From: Desmodus rotundus
Lineage: Eukaryota > Chordata > Mammalia > Chiroptera > Phyllostomidae
Length of the DNA stretch: 64,000 nt
Direction: 5' to 3'
Assembly: GCF_022682495.2 (NCBI RefSeq)
Contig: NC_071389.1
Span: forward strand, 62,704,239 to 62,768,238
Shown here: piece by piece, positions 1 to 12,059 of the stretch
Numbering within the stretch: position 1 is the stretch's first letter
How the letters are laid out: each line of letters opens with the position of its first letter
Notes under the pieces: model-generated
The model's database searches: none
What the model saw: only the letters and a program-made list of their open reading frames with translations
What the model was told of the DNA's origin: nothing
Position numbers and translations under genes: made by a program

Positions 1-129
1 TATGACACAGCACTCTCCTGACTACCTCTTATTCTCTGGAATTTTTTGTTGGGCTCTTTTCCAGCATCTCCTTCCTTATTGTTGCCAATTCTCAGAGCTC
101 AGTCTAACCTTCTCACTCTCCCATTTGGA

Positions 130-360
130 GCCGCACTGCCTGGGTTGGAAACCTAGCCCCGCCCCCCCACCCCTGTTTACTTACTGTGTGACTTTGGGCA
201 AGTTACTTGGCTTCTGTGTACTCTAGTTTCATCATCTGTAAAAATGGGGGCAATAAATTGCACCATCCTCATAGCATTGCTGGGAAAATTAAATATTTGA
301 TATACCTGAGATACTTAGAAAAGTGCCTGTCACTTAGTAAGCCAGGCACTCAAAATATGC
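130..360 (+). mobile_element. MIR
   Basis: 'tgtgactttgggcaagttac' and 'tcatctgtaaaaatggggg' are MIR core words, followed by 'gtgcctgtcacttagtaag'. Confidence 0.8.
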
Positions 361-792
361 AATTTATCGTTATAGTTGAAATTCTTATTAGATAACCTCA
401 TTAATCCGTGTAGCTATAGCAATGTGACTATATGACTATATGACTATAACTTACAAATCTGTAACTTCAAAATTTTTAAATTCATGTAAAGTCTCAATAG
501 AAGATTAAGATCCATATCTAACAGGATACTTGACATTTCAATTACATGTTGTACAGGAATCACAAACCTTGTAAAACTTACATTTTTAGTCTCCTTCACT
601 TTAGCCTGCTTCTCTCCCAAGTTGTTCATTTTAAAAACCCAGGAGCTGTTTCGCTGTTGTTGTTCACCAGTTTTCCCTTTTGCTATATTCAAATCCACCA
701 TCAGCTTTTGCTGATTTCATTTCCAAAATACAGCTCAAGCTGTCTACTTCTCACCTCCTCTCCACTGTTCTCACCCAACCCAAGATGCCATT

Positions 793-960
793 TCTTTTTA
801 TTTTAGAAAGAGGGAGAGAGAGAGAAAATTTTTATTCCACTTGTTTATGCATGCATCGGTTGCTGCTTGTATGTGCCCTGAAAGGGGGTCAAAAATCTGC
901 AGCCTTGATGTATCAGAACTGTGCTCCAATAGAACAAGCACCCGGCCAGGGCACCAAGCC
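793..960 (-). mobile_element. Old Ves-like SINE
   Basis: The reverse strand reads GCCCTGGCCGGGTGCTTG-like tRNA-derived sequence, ending near a T-rich/GA-rich tail at 800-830. It is diverged and belongs with the longer Ves type (38460, 54908). Confidence 0.55.
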
Positions 961-1129
961 ACCAACTTTTGTCCGGACTTTTGGCAATGGCTGTCTCAGT
1001 GGCCTCTTCACTTGCTGTGTTTGAATTCATTTTCCACCAAGAATGGCCAAAGTGACCAGGAAAAGGGCAAATGTCATTGTGTAACTGCCCTTCCCCCCAC
1101 AGCATGTAAGATTAAACTTTAAAACCACT

Positions 1130-1535
1130 AAAGTGGCCCATAAGGTCTTACATAAACTTCTCTCCTGTCTCATCTCAAACTACTGCACTCCTCACTTTAA
1201 TTAAGTTTATCCAACTTGGAAAACTCTTCCGCACCTCAGAGTTTTATACAACCTCTTCCCTCTGTCTAGGATATTCTTACCTCCACTCTTTACCTGGGTG
1301 ACACATGCTCATACTTTAGGAAACTTTTAAACATAGCTTCCTTGATAACACTCCACATTATGTACCTCTGCTATTTTCCTTCATAGCACCCTGCCTTTTT
1401 TCCTTCTAACACTTATCACAATTTGTAAATATATGTTTATTGATATGACTATCAATTCCATGAGATACTGTTTTGTCCATGATTACTGGCACAGGATATG
1501 CCTGCAAAATACTGAATGAATGAAGGAATTGTGGA
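1130..1535 (-). mobile_element. L2 relic (antisense)
   Basis: The pattern of an L2 3' end in reverse is seen, ending 'tactgaatgaatgaagg'. It is strongly diverged. Confidence 0.6.
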
Positions 1536-1666
1536 ATAAATAACTCAGTTATTCTAAAAACATAGTAAAAAAATGTTTTAAAATATCTCTCAATAATTTG
1601 TCAAGAACAAGGTATTCAGGAGGTTGTAATTTGTTGCTGAGGCTATTCTCTTCTTGGCTGTCCCAG

Positions 1667-1900
1667 GTAACATCCAGATGAATGCCCCAAGAAGATCCAA
1701 AGGCAGGAGCGAGGAGGAGCAAAAGTGGGGCTTTAGCCGAATAAGCTCGGGGGGCTCCTTTTCCGTGCTGGGAGTTCCAGCTGGCCCCTATCCCGATGTT
1801 TTTCCACCATGCAAAATCATTGACCTGGAGGCTGTAACAGTGGGAGAGGAGGTGACTTTATCTTGGACAGCACCTGGAGAAGACTTTGATCAGGGCCAGG
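1667..1900 (+). CDS. CLCA2: CLCA2, penultimate coding exon
   Basis: This exon encodes part of the extracellular C-terminal region of CLCA2, a type I membrane member of the calcium-activated chloride channel regulator family found in stratified epithelia. The translation begins NIQMNAPR and ends with SWTAPGEDFDQGQ; from memory this matches human CLCA2 closely and differs clearly from CLCA1. A pyrimidine-rich acceptor ending in CAG sits at 1661-1666 and a GTAGGT donor starts at 1901. The exon starts and ends in phase 1, and its last G joins CC of the next exon to make an alanine codon. The reading frame is open throughout. Earlier exons lie left of the window. Being the gene upstream of CLCA1 on the same strand also fits the known cluster order. 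Confidence 0.93.
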
Positions 1901-2608
1901 GTAGGTTTCTTGGTTTTATTACCTACTTTTCTACAAGGAGGCATTACTAATAATTGCATCAGGTGTTAATTTAATAAAAACAACTTTGGGAGTTTATAAC
2001 TGACAAAGTGTCAGAAGGTCATCATGAAAAGCTTTGCATTGTTGGTAAGACTTTGTAGCATTGGGTCTAGGAATGAGAGAGTGCCAGCTGCCCCAGGACT
2101 GAAGAGGCCCTGGTAAACTGACCAGCGCTAATCAAACAGAAACATTGACTGGAGACCTGAATACCACATGGAACGGTGGTCTTATCAGCAGAAATAGATT
2201 CTGTATTACAGAGCACAGACTTCCAAATACTGGAGGTAATTAGTTTTCTGAAAATTGGATACTATTTGTTCAGATTAAGAAGACGGGTTTAAGGCAATAA
2301 TTTCCATAAGTCATCATGTTAACCTTCATGCCTTTTCCTCTCCCACTCCTGGCCATCATTTTTGTTAGGGAGGCTGGGACCAGTTCCCTGGCATGGGGCT
2401 TCCTTACCTTTGCTTGAGTGATCACTGATGAAGTTCCCTTTTAACTTTCCAGCATTCAGGCTTCCACCTACCTCATCTTTTCATGTCTACAGCAATTCAA
2501 CAAAATAACTTTTCCCAAGGAATAATCTTTCCAACTACTTTGCCATTACCAAAACAAAACAAAACAAAAAAATGTTATCATTGATTACACATTAAAGGGT
2601 TTATTTCC

Positions 2609-4475
2609 TTTTTTAAAAGTATATTTTATTGATTATGCTATTACAGTTGTCCCATTTTTTCTCCCCTTAATCCCCCACCCTGCGTGTCCCTCCCACCAGC
2701 ATTTCCCCACCTTTAGCTCCTGTCCATGGGTTGTACATATAAGTTCTTTGGTTTCTCCATTTCATATACTATTCTCAACCTCCCCTGGCTATTTTCTACC
2801 ATTTCTGCTTCTTATTCCCTGTACCTTTTCTCCCATTCTCCCCCCTTCACATCCCCACTGATAACCCTCCATGTGATCTCCATTTCTGTGATTCTTTTTC
2901 TGTTCTAGCTGTTTGCTTAGTTTTGGGGGTTTTTTTAGGTTCAGTTGTTGATAGTTGTAAGTTTGTTGTAATTTTACTGTTCTTATTTTTGATCTTCTAT
3001 TTTTTAGATAAGTCCCTTTAACATTTCATATAATAAGGGCTTGGTGATGATGAACTCCTTTAACTTGACCTTATCTGGGAAGCACTTTATCTGTCCTTCC
3101 ATTCTAAATGAAAGCTTTGCTGGATAGAGTAATCTTGGTTGTAGGTCCTTGCCTTTCATGACTTGGAATACTTCTTTCCAGCCTCTTCTTGCCTTCAAGG
3201 TTTCTTTTGAGAAATCAGCTGACAGTCTTATGGGAACTCCTTTGTAGGTAACTGTCTCCTTTTCTCTTGCTGCTTTTAACATTCTCTCCTTATCTTTAAT
3301 CTTGGATAATATAATTATGATGTGGCTTGGTGTGTTCCTCCTTGGGTCCAACTTCTTTGGGACTCTCTGGGCTTCCTGGATTTCCTGAAAGTCTATTTCC
3401 TTTGCCAGATTGAGGAAGTTCTCCCTCATTACGTTTTCAAATAAATTTTCAATTTCTTGCTCTTCCTGTTCTCCTTCTGGCACCCCTATGATTCAGATGT
3501 TGGAATGTTTCGAGTTGTTCTGGACGTTCTTAAGCCTCTCCTCCTTTTTTTGAATTCTTGTTTCTTCATTATGTTCTGGTTGAATGTTTATTTCTTCCTT
3601 CTGCTCCAAATCATTGATTTGAGTCCCAGTTTCCTTCCCTTCACTGTTGGTTCCCTTTATTTCACTTTTCATGGCCTTCTGTTTTTTCTCTATTTTGTGA
3701 CCATAGTCAGCCATTTCTGTGAGCATCCTGATTACCGGTGTTTTGATCTCTGTATCTGATAGGTTAGATATCTCTCTGTCACTTACTTGTTTTTCTGGAG
3801 TTTTGAACTATTGTTTCATTTGGGCCATATTTCCTTGTCTCGGCAGACCTGTTACATTGTAAGGGGTGGAGTCTTAGGTGTTCATCAGGATGGAGCAACC
3901 CACTTCTCTGCATTGTGGCACTGTATGTGGGGGAGAGGTCAGAGAGGGAACAATGCCACTTACTTGGATCTCGGCTACCTTTCAGTCACTTCCCCCATTA
4001 CCTACAAGCAAATTGGGCCCTCCTGGTTCTGGTTCCCGGGTTGGAGGGCTTTTGTATGTTCTAGAACCCTGTGGGCCTCTCCAATGAACTCTGCTGTGAG
4101 GCTGGGAGTTTCTCCCACCACCACACCCCCACAGATTTTAGGTTTTGAGGCTTTATTTCCCTGCACTAGAATCCTGGGTTGCAAGGTCCTTCTCACTCCC
4201 CAGTTGTTACCCCCAGGTTTTCTGCACACAAATGTGGGACCACCACCTGCCACCTTGTCACATATCCTCTCCACCTCAGCTGCCTATCTCAGCCCCTCTT
4301 ATGAGTCTGGATCAATGTTTCTTCTTTAACTTCTTGGTTGTCAAATTTCCATACAGTTTGATTTTCTGGCAGTTCTGGTTACTTTTTGTTTTTAAATTTA
4401 TTGTTGTCCTTCTTTTGATAGTGTCAGGAGGCAAAGTGTATCTACCTATGCCTCTATCTTAGCCAGAAGTCTCCA
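2609..4475 (-). mobile_element. Half-L1-like element A (5' UTR, ORF1, 3' UTR; no ORF2)
   Basis: On the minus strand it starts at about 4475 (GAGACTTCTGGCTAAGATAG), runs through a 5' region of about 0.7 kb and an ORF1 (about 3790 down to 3004), and then goes directly into a 3' UTR ending AATCAATAAAATATACTTTT at about 2609. ORF2 is absent, and the ORF1-to-3' UTR junction looks natural rather than ragged. Total length is about 1.87 kb. The 3' end is clearly related to that of element B. I could not identify a convincing target-site duplication. Confidence 0.78.
3004..3790 (-). pseudogene. ORF1 of half-L1-like element A, one internal stop
   Basis: Read on the minus strand: NLSDTEIKTPVIRMLTEMAD, a coiled-coil segment, then a TGA at 3493-3495 inside what should be NIRIIGV (a CGA arginine decayed through its CpG). 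The frame then stays open for 159 more codons: EGEQEEQEIENLFENVMREN, PSHIIIILSKI, YKGVPIRLSADFS and LLYPAKLS to the stop at 3004. This is a nearly intact RNA-binding protein with no partner ORF2. Confidence 0.82.
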
Positions 4476-5084
4476 CAGTTCTTTTTATAGCTTCTTAAAT
4501 ACAATGATAATTGTGATAGGAGTTGTTCAAAGAAATAAAACACAGAAGAGGAGGAAGGAACTCTACCATGTGCCAAGAATTGGGTACATAAAACTAAGCT
4601 CTGTTTTCTGAACTTGAAGTCTGGTAGGGGTGCAAATATATAGATGACTAACTGGATGAAGGGCGTATCAGATGACTAGGGGCGGGAGAAGAGCATTATG
4701 GAGGAGGAGTATTATGTACAGTGATATGTTGGTAAATGCTCAACAAGTGGTCTCCTATCCTCCCCAAAAGTCCTGATTTATAGTGTTTGCCAATTTCTGT
4801 GGTGTAAATGCCCCCAAAATGGCTGATGTCAAGCTGTCAGTGTAACATCACTCAGTGAAGAATGGGGAGGAGATGTGCATAGCTGGCCTTTGAGCGTCAG
4901 TTCAAGCCTGCTCTAGCTCACTGCTGGATTTATGTGCAAGGGCAGTGAGTCACGAAGCAGAACGGTGTCTGGGGCACTCCAGGCTGCTGGAGCTCAAAGA
5001 CCCAGAGGTGGAGGAAGGTGGAATGGGAACAGGGCTGAGCCTGGAGAGGAGGGAGAAAAGACCATGGAGAGGGCTTTGGCCGAA

Positions 5085-5412
5085 AGGCTAGAGCTGCACT
5101 GATCTGGCACTGACACACTGCCGCTGAGCGCTTAACATGTGGCTGCTCCAAACTGAGATGTGCTCTGGGTGTAAACTGGGCACTGGCCCTCAAAGACTTA
5201 GCAAAAAATACATATATATAAATATATATATTATTTATATTTTTATTACAAATATTTTATGTTGACATATTAAAATGATAATATTTTGGATATATTGGGT
5301 TAACCATATATTTACAATTAACCATATCTGTTTCTTTTTACTTTGTAAAATGTGACTATAAGAAAATTCCAAACTACATATGTGACTGGCATTATATTTC
5401 TGTGAGGTCTGA
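5085..5412. mobile_element. hAT-type non-autonomous element
   Basis: 'gcgcttaacatgtggctgct', 'gataatattttggatatatt' and 'acatatgtgactggcattat' in order match a common mammalian hAT-Charlie-type MER element. I do not name the subfamily. Confidence 0.5.
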
Positions 5413-5429
5413 TTAGGCCAGAGAATATG

Positions 5430-5870
5430 GACAGTATTTAGCAGGCTACAGAGAGTCTTAGAAGAGTCTTAAACAGATGCGGTCTGCTGCCCATAAGCTC
5501 CATCCAGTGCTGTGTGGGCTTTGCTGAGGCCAGGCGGGAGGGGAAGCGTGGCGGGCTCCAGCCAGAGTGATGTGGGACTGAATGAAGGCAGGGGAAGTGG
5601 GGATGAGGAAGAGGAGAGCAGGCTGTTGGGGTAATGTAGCCAACTGGATGTGGGAGGTGAAGAAAGGGTGGAACCAAGGATGACGCTCAGGTTTCTGGCT
5701 TGGGCAGCTGTCTGCATGAGAGCAGTAATAACAGATGAAAGTACCAGAGGGACCGAGGTTGCTCGGGAGAAGGGAATGAGTTCAGTTTTGGATGTGATGA
5801 GTCTGAGGTGAAAGGGAACTTGCCAAAGTCCAACAGGCCACTGGGTTCAGGGGTCTGGAATCCTGTTGGC
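5430..5870. repeat. Ancient interspersed repeat, family not named
   Basis: A G/A-rich text with 'gaaccaaggatgacgctcag' and 'gtttctggcttgggcagctg' is a wording I know from an old mammalian-wide repeat. Related stretches occur at 44880-45500, 52580-53240 and 61790-62250. Confidence 0.45.
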
Positions 5871-5879
5871 ACCATCTTA

Positions 5880-6620
5880 AGAATATATCCCGTTCAATCT
5901 CCTACCACCTATGCTGCCACCACCCTAAACCAAGCCACTATGATTAATATCTTGCCTGGATTATTGCCATAGCCTCCTAGCTGGTCTCTTTGCTGATGCA
6001 TTTTCCCGCTTTTTCTCAAGTCTCTACCAACAGCCAGAGAAATCATGTTAAAAGCCACATCAGAACATGGCATGTATCCCTCTCAATCTTCTGGTAAATT
6101 CCATGGCACCCAAAGTTCATGCCTCTCTGTACACCGACCTAAGGCCCCATGTGACCTGACCTTGCAGCCCTCCAAGCCCCCACTACCTCTCCCTCAGCGC
6201 CTGCTCTAACCACACTGGGCTCCTGGCTGGTCCTAGAACTCACCAGGAAGCTGCCTGCCTTGGGGAGCCTTTGCACCTGGTACTCTTCCCTTGAATTTCT
6301 GAGGGGCTATCTCCCTCATCTTCTTCAGATCTTTACCCAGCCCTCCCCTTCTCTTTGAAGACTTCTGCTCACCTGGTATAAAATGACACCCTCACTCTCC
6401 CCTGTTCTTACTTTTTTCGTTAGCTCTTAACACTATTAATCATGCTGTAAATGTTACTTACGGTATTTATCATGCTTAATGTCTGTCTTCCTCATTAGAG
6501 TATAAGCTCTATAAGGCAAAAATAGTGTCTGTTTTCTTCTCTGCTGCGTCCCCTGCACCTGGAATCGCTCCTGGCACATAGTAGACACTGGGCTAATATT
6601 TGATGAATGAGGGAATAAAC
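5880..6620 (-). mobile_element. L2 relic (antisense)
   Basis: A long reversed L2: 'agagtataagctctataagg', 'cctggcacatagtagacact' and 'tgatgaatgaggg' mark the 3' end. Confidence 0.78.
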
Positions 6621-6629
6621 TAGTCTATT

Positions 6630-6815
6630 AATGGGGTGAGTACCTGAGTCCTAGACACAGACCTGCTTTTGGAACCCCAGCTCTGCCACTCGTCATTGTG
6701 ACCTGGGGCTGGTTATTTAACTTCTCTGAGTACAAATGTTCTCATCTGTGGAATGGAGAAATTAATATCACCTCCTATGAAAGATTGTTATGAGAATGCA
6801 TTTAGTCAAGAAGTA
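6630..6815 (+). mobile_element. MIR
   Basis: 'ccagctctgccactcgtc', 'ttatttaacttctctgag' and 'tgttctcatctgtggaatgg' are MIR words in order. Confidence 0.8.
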
Positions 6816-7999
6816 TTTACGGAACCCCTCCCATGCACCAGGCTCTGTGTTTAATGGGGATTAAATAAGATAATGAACAGAAGACCTTTATGTTGTAAGC
6901 TTTCATAAACATTAGCATTTACTGAGTAATAACAGGAAGAGGGGGAGGAGCATTAGGCAGTCAGGACGGAGGGCTGCGTGAGGAAGATCTGGGAGAGGCC
7001 GGCTGGCCCAGGGAGAGTGAGCAGAGTGGGAGTGAGGGGAGGAGACCGCTGGTCCTGCTGAGTTCACAGGGACGAAACCCAAGTTCAGCTGGGAAGCAAG
7101 CTGGACTTTCAGTCTGGATAGGGGGTGGAAGGGGAATTCTGGTGTCATCACCAGTACACCGGTGCCAGAATCCTAAAGAACTGCAGACACAGACTCTCCC
7201 CAAAGGCATGAGTCACTCCTCCCAGGAGGAATGACACTGTGTGGGCCCTGCAAGGAGCTGGGGCTGTGAGAAAAACACAGTAATGTGTCAGGGTCCCACC
7301 TACTGCAGACTGAACTAGGCTTGTACTCTAGAGTCCTGTGCCTCCCTCCTTGAAAATCCCATGAAAGAGCCAGAGCCTCAGTCTGGTCACCAGTGGACAA
7401 TGGCTCTTTGTCACCAGTCAGTAGGTGAGAGCTCTGATGGGGGCAAAGTCTGAGGGGGTCTCTGCCTGTGGGGGTCTCAGATGGCATGGCGATGAGCGTC
7501 AAGGCACTAGGGAGTCACAGAGCATGGAGAGCTGGAGGTCCTGCCCTTTCCCGTCGGACCTGGTGTGACTCTGGCCCTTGCTGCCCTGGGTGTGCCTTGT
7601 CCCAGTCTTTGTGGTTGATTTTTCTGGAAGACTTCCCAGGTTGCTTCTCAGCTCTGTGACTGGAAGTTTGAAAGATACCCTCACCCCCAAGCCCAAGACA
7701 GCAATTATTTCAAAGACAGGACCCCTCCAGCTCTTCAGTGACCAGGAGTTGATTCTCTCAGAAGTCTTTGTGGTGCTACAATGTCCCCAAAGTGATGTAG
7801 GGGACTCCACTGCTTTAGAGAACAGATCAGGCCAAGAAGCCAAACCTTCTCCAGTAGTCACTCACTTTTCACCCAAGTAAAATACAAGCCACAACTGCCA
7901 AGCTTACTGCACACCTCCCCACTCCGCCCCTCAAAAATGCAATAGTCAAGCTGCAGTTTGCCTGGGTTGATGATCAACCAGTGTGGACCATGGAGGCAA

Positions 8000-9240
8000 C
8001 CACTTCAAAGACTTTTTATTTAGAACTAATCATGGACTCAAAAGAAGATGCAAAGACAGTACAAAGAGGTCCTCTGTGCCCTTCAGCCAGCTTCCCCCAG
8101 TGGTAACACTGGCGTGTCTACAGAACGATGTCAGAGCCCAAGGGGAGCGACATTAGCACAAAGCCCAGGCCTCATTCAGATTTCACTCCTTTTGCATGTG
8201 AGTCTGTGCCGTCTTACCACGTGTGTAAATTGGTGTAACACCCAGCACAATCAAGACACAGAACTGTTCTGTCACCAAAAAGATAGCCCTTGTTTTACAC
8301 CCCACCCCTAGCCCCTGGCTGCTGTGGAGTCTGGGGTGTTCTAGATGCATTCTAGATGAGCCTGTTGGCAGGTATGTAACTTGCATGTGTCTTCTACGCA
8401 TCTATGGCATGTCTTTCCATCCTCCTCACAGGGTCTTTTGTAGCATAAAAGGTTTTAGTTTTGATGAAGTACAACTTACCAATTGTTTCTTGTATGGATT
8501 GTGCTTTTAGTGTCATTCTTAAGAACTCTTTGCCTTGCCCTACAGCCTAAAGATTTTCCGTTTTATTCTAAAAAACTATCCTTCCTCCATTGAGTATCTT
8601 TGCTCCTTTGTCAAAAATCAGTTGCTGTATTTGCTTATGTGGATTTATTTGTGGTTTCACTGTTTTGTGTAATACTACACCATTTTATGTGTGTGTATAT
8701 GTATACATATATATGTGTGCCATGTGTATATACACATATATACCCACACACGTGTATATATATGAAATGTTAATCCATAAACAGTGTGTTTTTCCATTTA
8801 TTTACATCTTCCTTGATTTCTTTTTATCAGCATTTTGTAGTTTTCAGTAGACAGGTCCTGTACATGGTTTCCACATGGCCACTGATAATATATAGAAATA
8901 CAACTGATTTTTTAATGTTGATTTTGTATCCTGTGACCTAGCTAATCTATTAGCTCTGGAGGTTTTTTGTTTTCTTGCTTGTTTTTTTGTTTGTTCACTT
9001 TGGACTTGGGGGAGAAGTGTTTTGCTTTTTTGATTTCTTGGGACTTTCAACATAAGTCATTGTGTCATCTGCAAACAAGGATAGTCTTATTTGTTCCTTT
9101 CCAATATGTACACCATCATTGGTGGATTATCAACTGTGAGAACCAACCAGGCAAAAAATGTATTTAATCCCAAATATTTTGTTTTCCTGCTCACTTCTAG
9201 ATTACTTCCCCATGTCTGCTGTGTTCAGGGAACATAGACT
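8000..9240 (-). mobile_element. Antisense L1 relic
   Basis: 8440-9240 is reversed ORF2: 'cctgtgacctagctaat', 'tgtgtcatctgcaaacaa' and similar words are characteristic. 8000-8440 is a less certain extension. It is interrupted by a TG/TA microsatellite at 8686-8763. Confidence 0.65.
8686..8763. repeat. TG/TA microsatellite
   Basis: Mixed TGTG, TATA and CACA runs interrupt the antisense L1 relic. Confidence 0.85.
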
Positions 9241-10205
9241 CACTCTTACAGTAGATAAAGCAACTATTATTAGGAAAACATCTGGAAATAATAAGATAAC
9301 ACATTGCAAAGCCAAAGAGGGAAGATTTGGGGACTTTCACATCATGCCCACTCGATGAGCAAGAGTCATTAAAGGGTGACTCTGGGTACCATTTGTTCCC
9401 TTAGGTGAGGGTCACTCAGGCCTCAGGGCTGACCTTTTCAAAGCTCACCCAAGGAAATGAGCAACTCTTCTCCCAGTTCTGGCCAAGGTCATGGCCTCCT
9501 GAAAGCAGGCTGGGGGCAGGGACTGACCCCTGGGTCTGAGGAGATGATGGAAAGTTGAGGAGGGTCTCCCCTCACCCAGGATCCAGATGGGGGTTCAGCG
9601 TGCCTGTGAGAGACACCACGGTCTCCTTTGCCTCTGAGTTGAGGCGTGGCTTCTATAGGGTCCGGTGGGACGTGATTTTTGGTTGATTGGAGAGAAGGTA
9701 AACAAAATATGCTCTTGTTCCTTGTGGTCATGAGTCTGGGCGGTACAGGAACTGTGTGTCCTTGACACCCCGGAGGCATCTGTGGAGTTGTACAAGCAGT
9801 GCTGTGTGGACAAAGGGATTCCGCACAATGAGATCTCTATTTACCCAAACTACTTAGAGTTTTCTCATCTATTTATTTTTCTGATGAAGTGTTGGGCAAT
9901 TCGTGGCTGGGATACACTGAAATATTATACAGTGTGTGATTCTTAATCAACACACTTGTTAAAGGCGGATGTGGTTAAAGGGGTGAAAACAAAGGGAGTG
10001 CAGTTCTCCCGACGCATGCGTGCCTTTGGAGAACCTGACCGAGTCTAAAAGAGTTGATATCTTCATCTGCCTTCTGGGGAGCAAGAGATGAAATACATTT
10101 ATTAAAGCTAATATCTTGAAAATAGTAAATTGAAAGAAAATGTAAAGGCAAAATACAGTTACTGTTTCTGTGGTCTATACCACGCCTTAATACCACAACT
10201 TAATA

Positions 10206-10445
10206 CAGTGGTACCTCGGTACTCATCATTAATTCGTTCAGGAACTCATGACGAGTGCTGAAACCAATGAGTACTGAACGATGAAGCATTTTCTCTCGTG
10301 GGGCGGCAGTGTGACTCATTCAAGTTCTAGCAAGTGCGACAAGTCCCAAGCAAGCGCAGAGTGCTGAAACATTTTTTTCTCATCAAAATGCAATGAGTAT
10401 AGTGGTTGACAAGTTCTGAAGCCCACAAGTACCAAGGTATGACTG
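10206..10445. mobile_element. Short Tc1/mariner-type element (MITE)
   Basis: It is 240 bases long, starts CAGTGGTACCTCGGTACTCA and ends with the imperfect inverse (ACAAGTACCAAGGTATGACTG). Flanks are TA on the left and TT on the right, fitting a TA target with one change. It has no coding capacity, so it is a non-autonomous copy. Confidence 0.65.
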
Positions 10446-11146
10446 TTCTTTTATAGCAGTGTTATTAACAACACTGTTTTAACAGCTTCAAAAATGACCC
10501 CACTCATGAAGTAGCCAGGGAAACGTGCCCATCACCTGGAGTTTTGCAAGCGTTTTCATACATCACGTAGGGGGAAGAAAGATGTTAGTCATTCTGAAGA
10601 GATTTACATTATCTGTTCACAAAGGGGATGGGAGAACGTGATGCGGGGCTAGTCCTGAAACAGGAGCAGCAGAGCTTGTTATAATATCAAAACCTCAGAC
10701 TACAATGAGGGGGGAATGGCTGCATGTGTATTAAGCTGTTGTGGCCACTCAGCCTTAACTGATTTCATGACTCAGCAATGGCAAAATGGAGCGATTAGCC
10801 ATGAGCAGAGCAACTAGTCAGAAGGTATCTGTTTAAATCACAAACATGTGCTTTTATCGCCTCTTTTTTTTTCCAGAAATTATTGTCTAGGAAGGTGTTA
10901 TCCACACTCTATGGCCAGAATTAGAAACAATGGGAGTATGTCTTTGTCTTTACAATTATTAAAAAATGTAACTATGTATTTTTTTTAAAACCTTGTTAGC
11001 AATGAGTGAGCATTTCACATATGTACAAACATATCAGTGTACACCTAGGTACTGGGTCTTTACCATACATAAAATCCTAGAAAAGATGACCAATTACATA
11101 GAATGAACAAAACAATACCAGATCACCATTATGTTTAGGAATGTAC

Positions 11147-11475
11147 AACTGACTCTTGAACAACACAGGTTTGTGCTGGGTGGGTTTTTTTCCAATAAAT
11201 ACAGTCAGCATTTCATATCGCAGATTTCACATCCATAGATGCAACCAGTTATGGATAGAAAACCGTACTTTTTGCATTCCCAACTGAGATTTTCCAACCT
11301 CAGATTCCCAGCCGCTGATTGCAAATACTGTTTTTTGATCCAAGGTTGGTTGAAACTGTGGATGCGTAGGGCTGACTATAGCTGAGGTTAGGGCGAGTCA
11401 ACAAAAATATATGGATTTCGGACTATGTGATGGTCAGAGCCCCTGCCCCCCACATTGTTCAAAGGTCACATGTAT
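11147..11475. mobile_element. Tigger-like DNA transposon relic
   Basis: The terminal inverted repeats are imperfect (GACTCTTGAACAACAC at 11152 and ATTGTTCAAAGGTCAC at 11455-11470). The inner part holds a reversed MER2-like end ('gaaactgtggatgcgtaggg'). Confidence 0.6.
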
Positions 11476-12059
11476 AGGGACTAGGCATTACAGAAGTGGG
11501 TTATTTCCTTGGATTTTGACTAAAAGTCTGAGGTAAAATTACTTAAAACCAAGTACCAAGCATAATCGGTATTGCTGCTATAAAGCTAATTTCCTTTGTG
11601 TTTTCTCCAGAAATTAAAGTAAACATATATTACTTCTTAGCCAACTATTATGTGCCCAGCACACTAAGTATTACATATGTAATTTAAGATGGTCATTGTA
11701 CTCCAAGAATGTACAATCCTGTATTGAGAAAAAAATGGTCAAAAGGCCATTTTACATATAACCCAGTACCATTTTTGTGGTTCAGACTTTGATATGTAAA
11801 AAATGTAGAGACCAGTGTGGGTGGCAGAAGAGAGGCCAGGTTCTAATGCCAGGAGCCTGGGCAGAGCCTTTGGGCTGGGGCCAGATCACAAAAAGCACTA
11901 CTCTCGGACATCCTTCCCTGCCCCATCATCCCTACCTTCCCAACAGCCTTGCTTTCATAATGCTTCCTCTGACATCATCATCTTCTTACACAACCATTGT
12001 TCAAAATATCTTCAAAAATTCTTTTTCTTTCCTTCCTGAGTAATATATTATGTGTATTA

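Larger units (their letters stand above)
1..1666 (+). other. CLCA2 intron before the penultimate exon (partial)
   Basis: This is non-coding and holds a MIR (130-360), an older Ves-like SINE (793-960) and an antisense L2 (about 1130-1535). Nothing recognised lies in 360-790. Confidence 0.8.
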
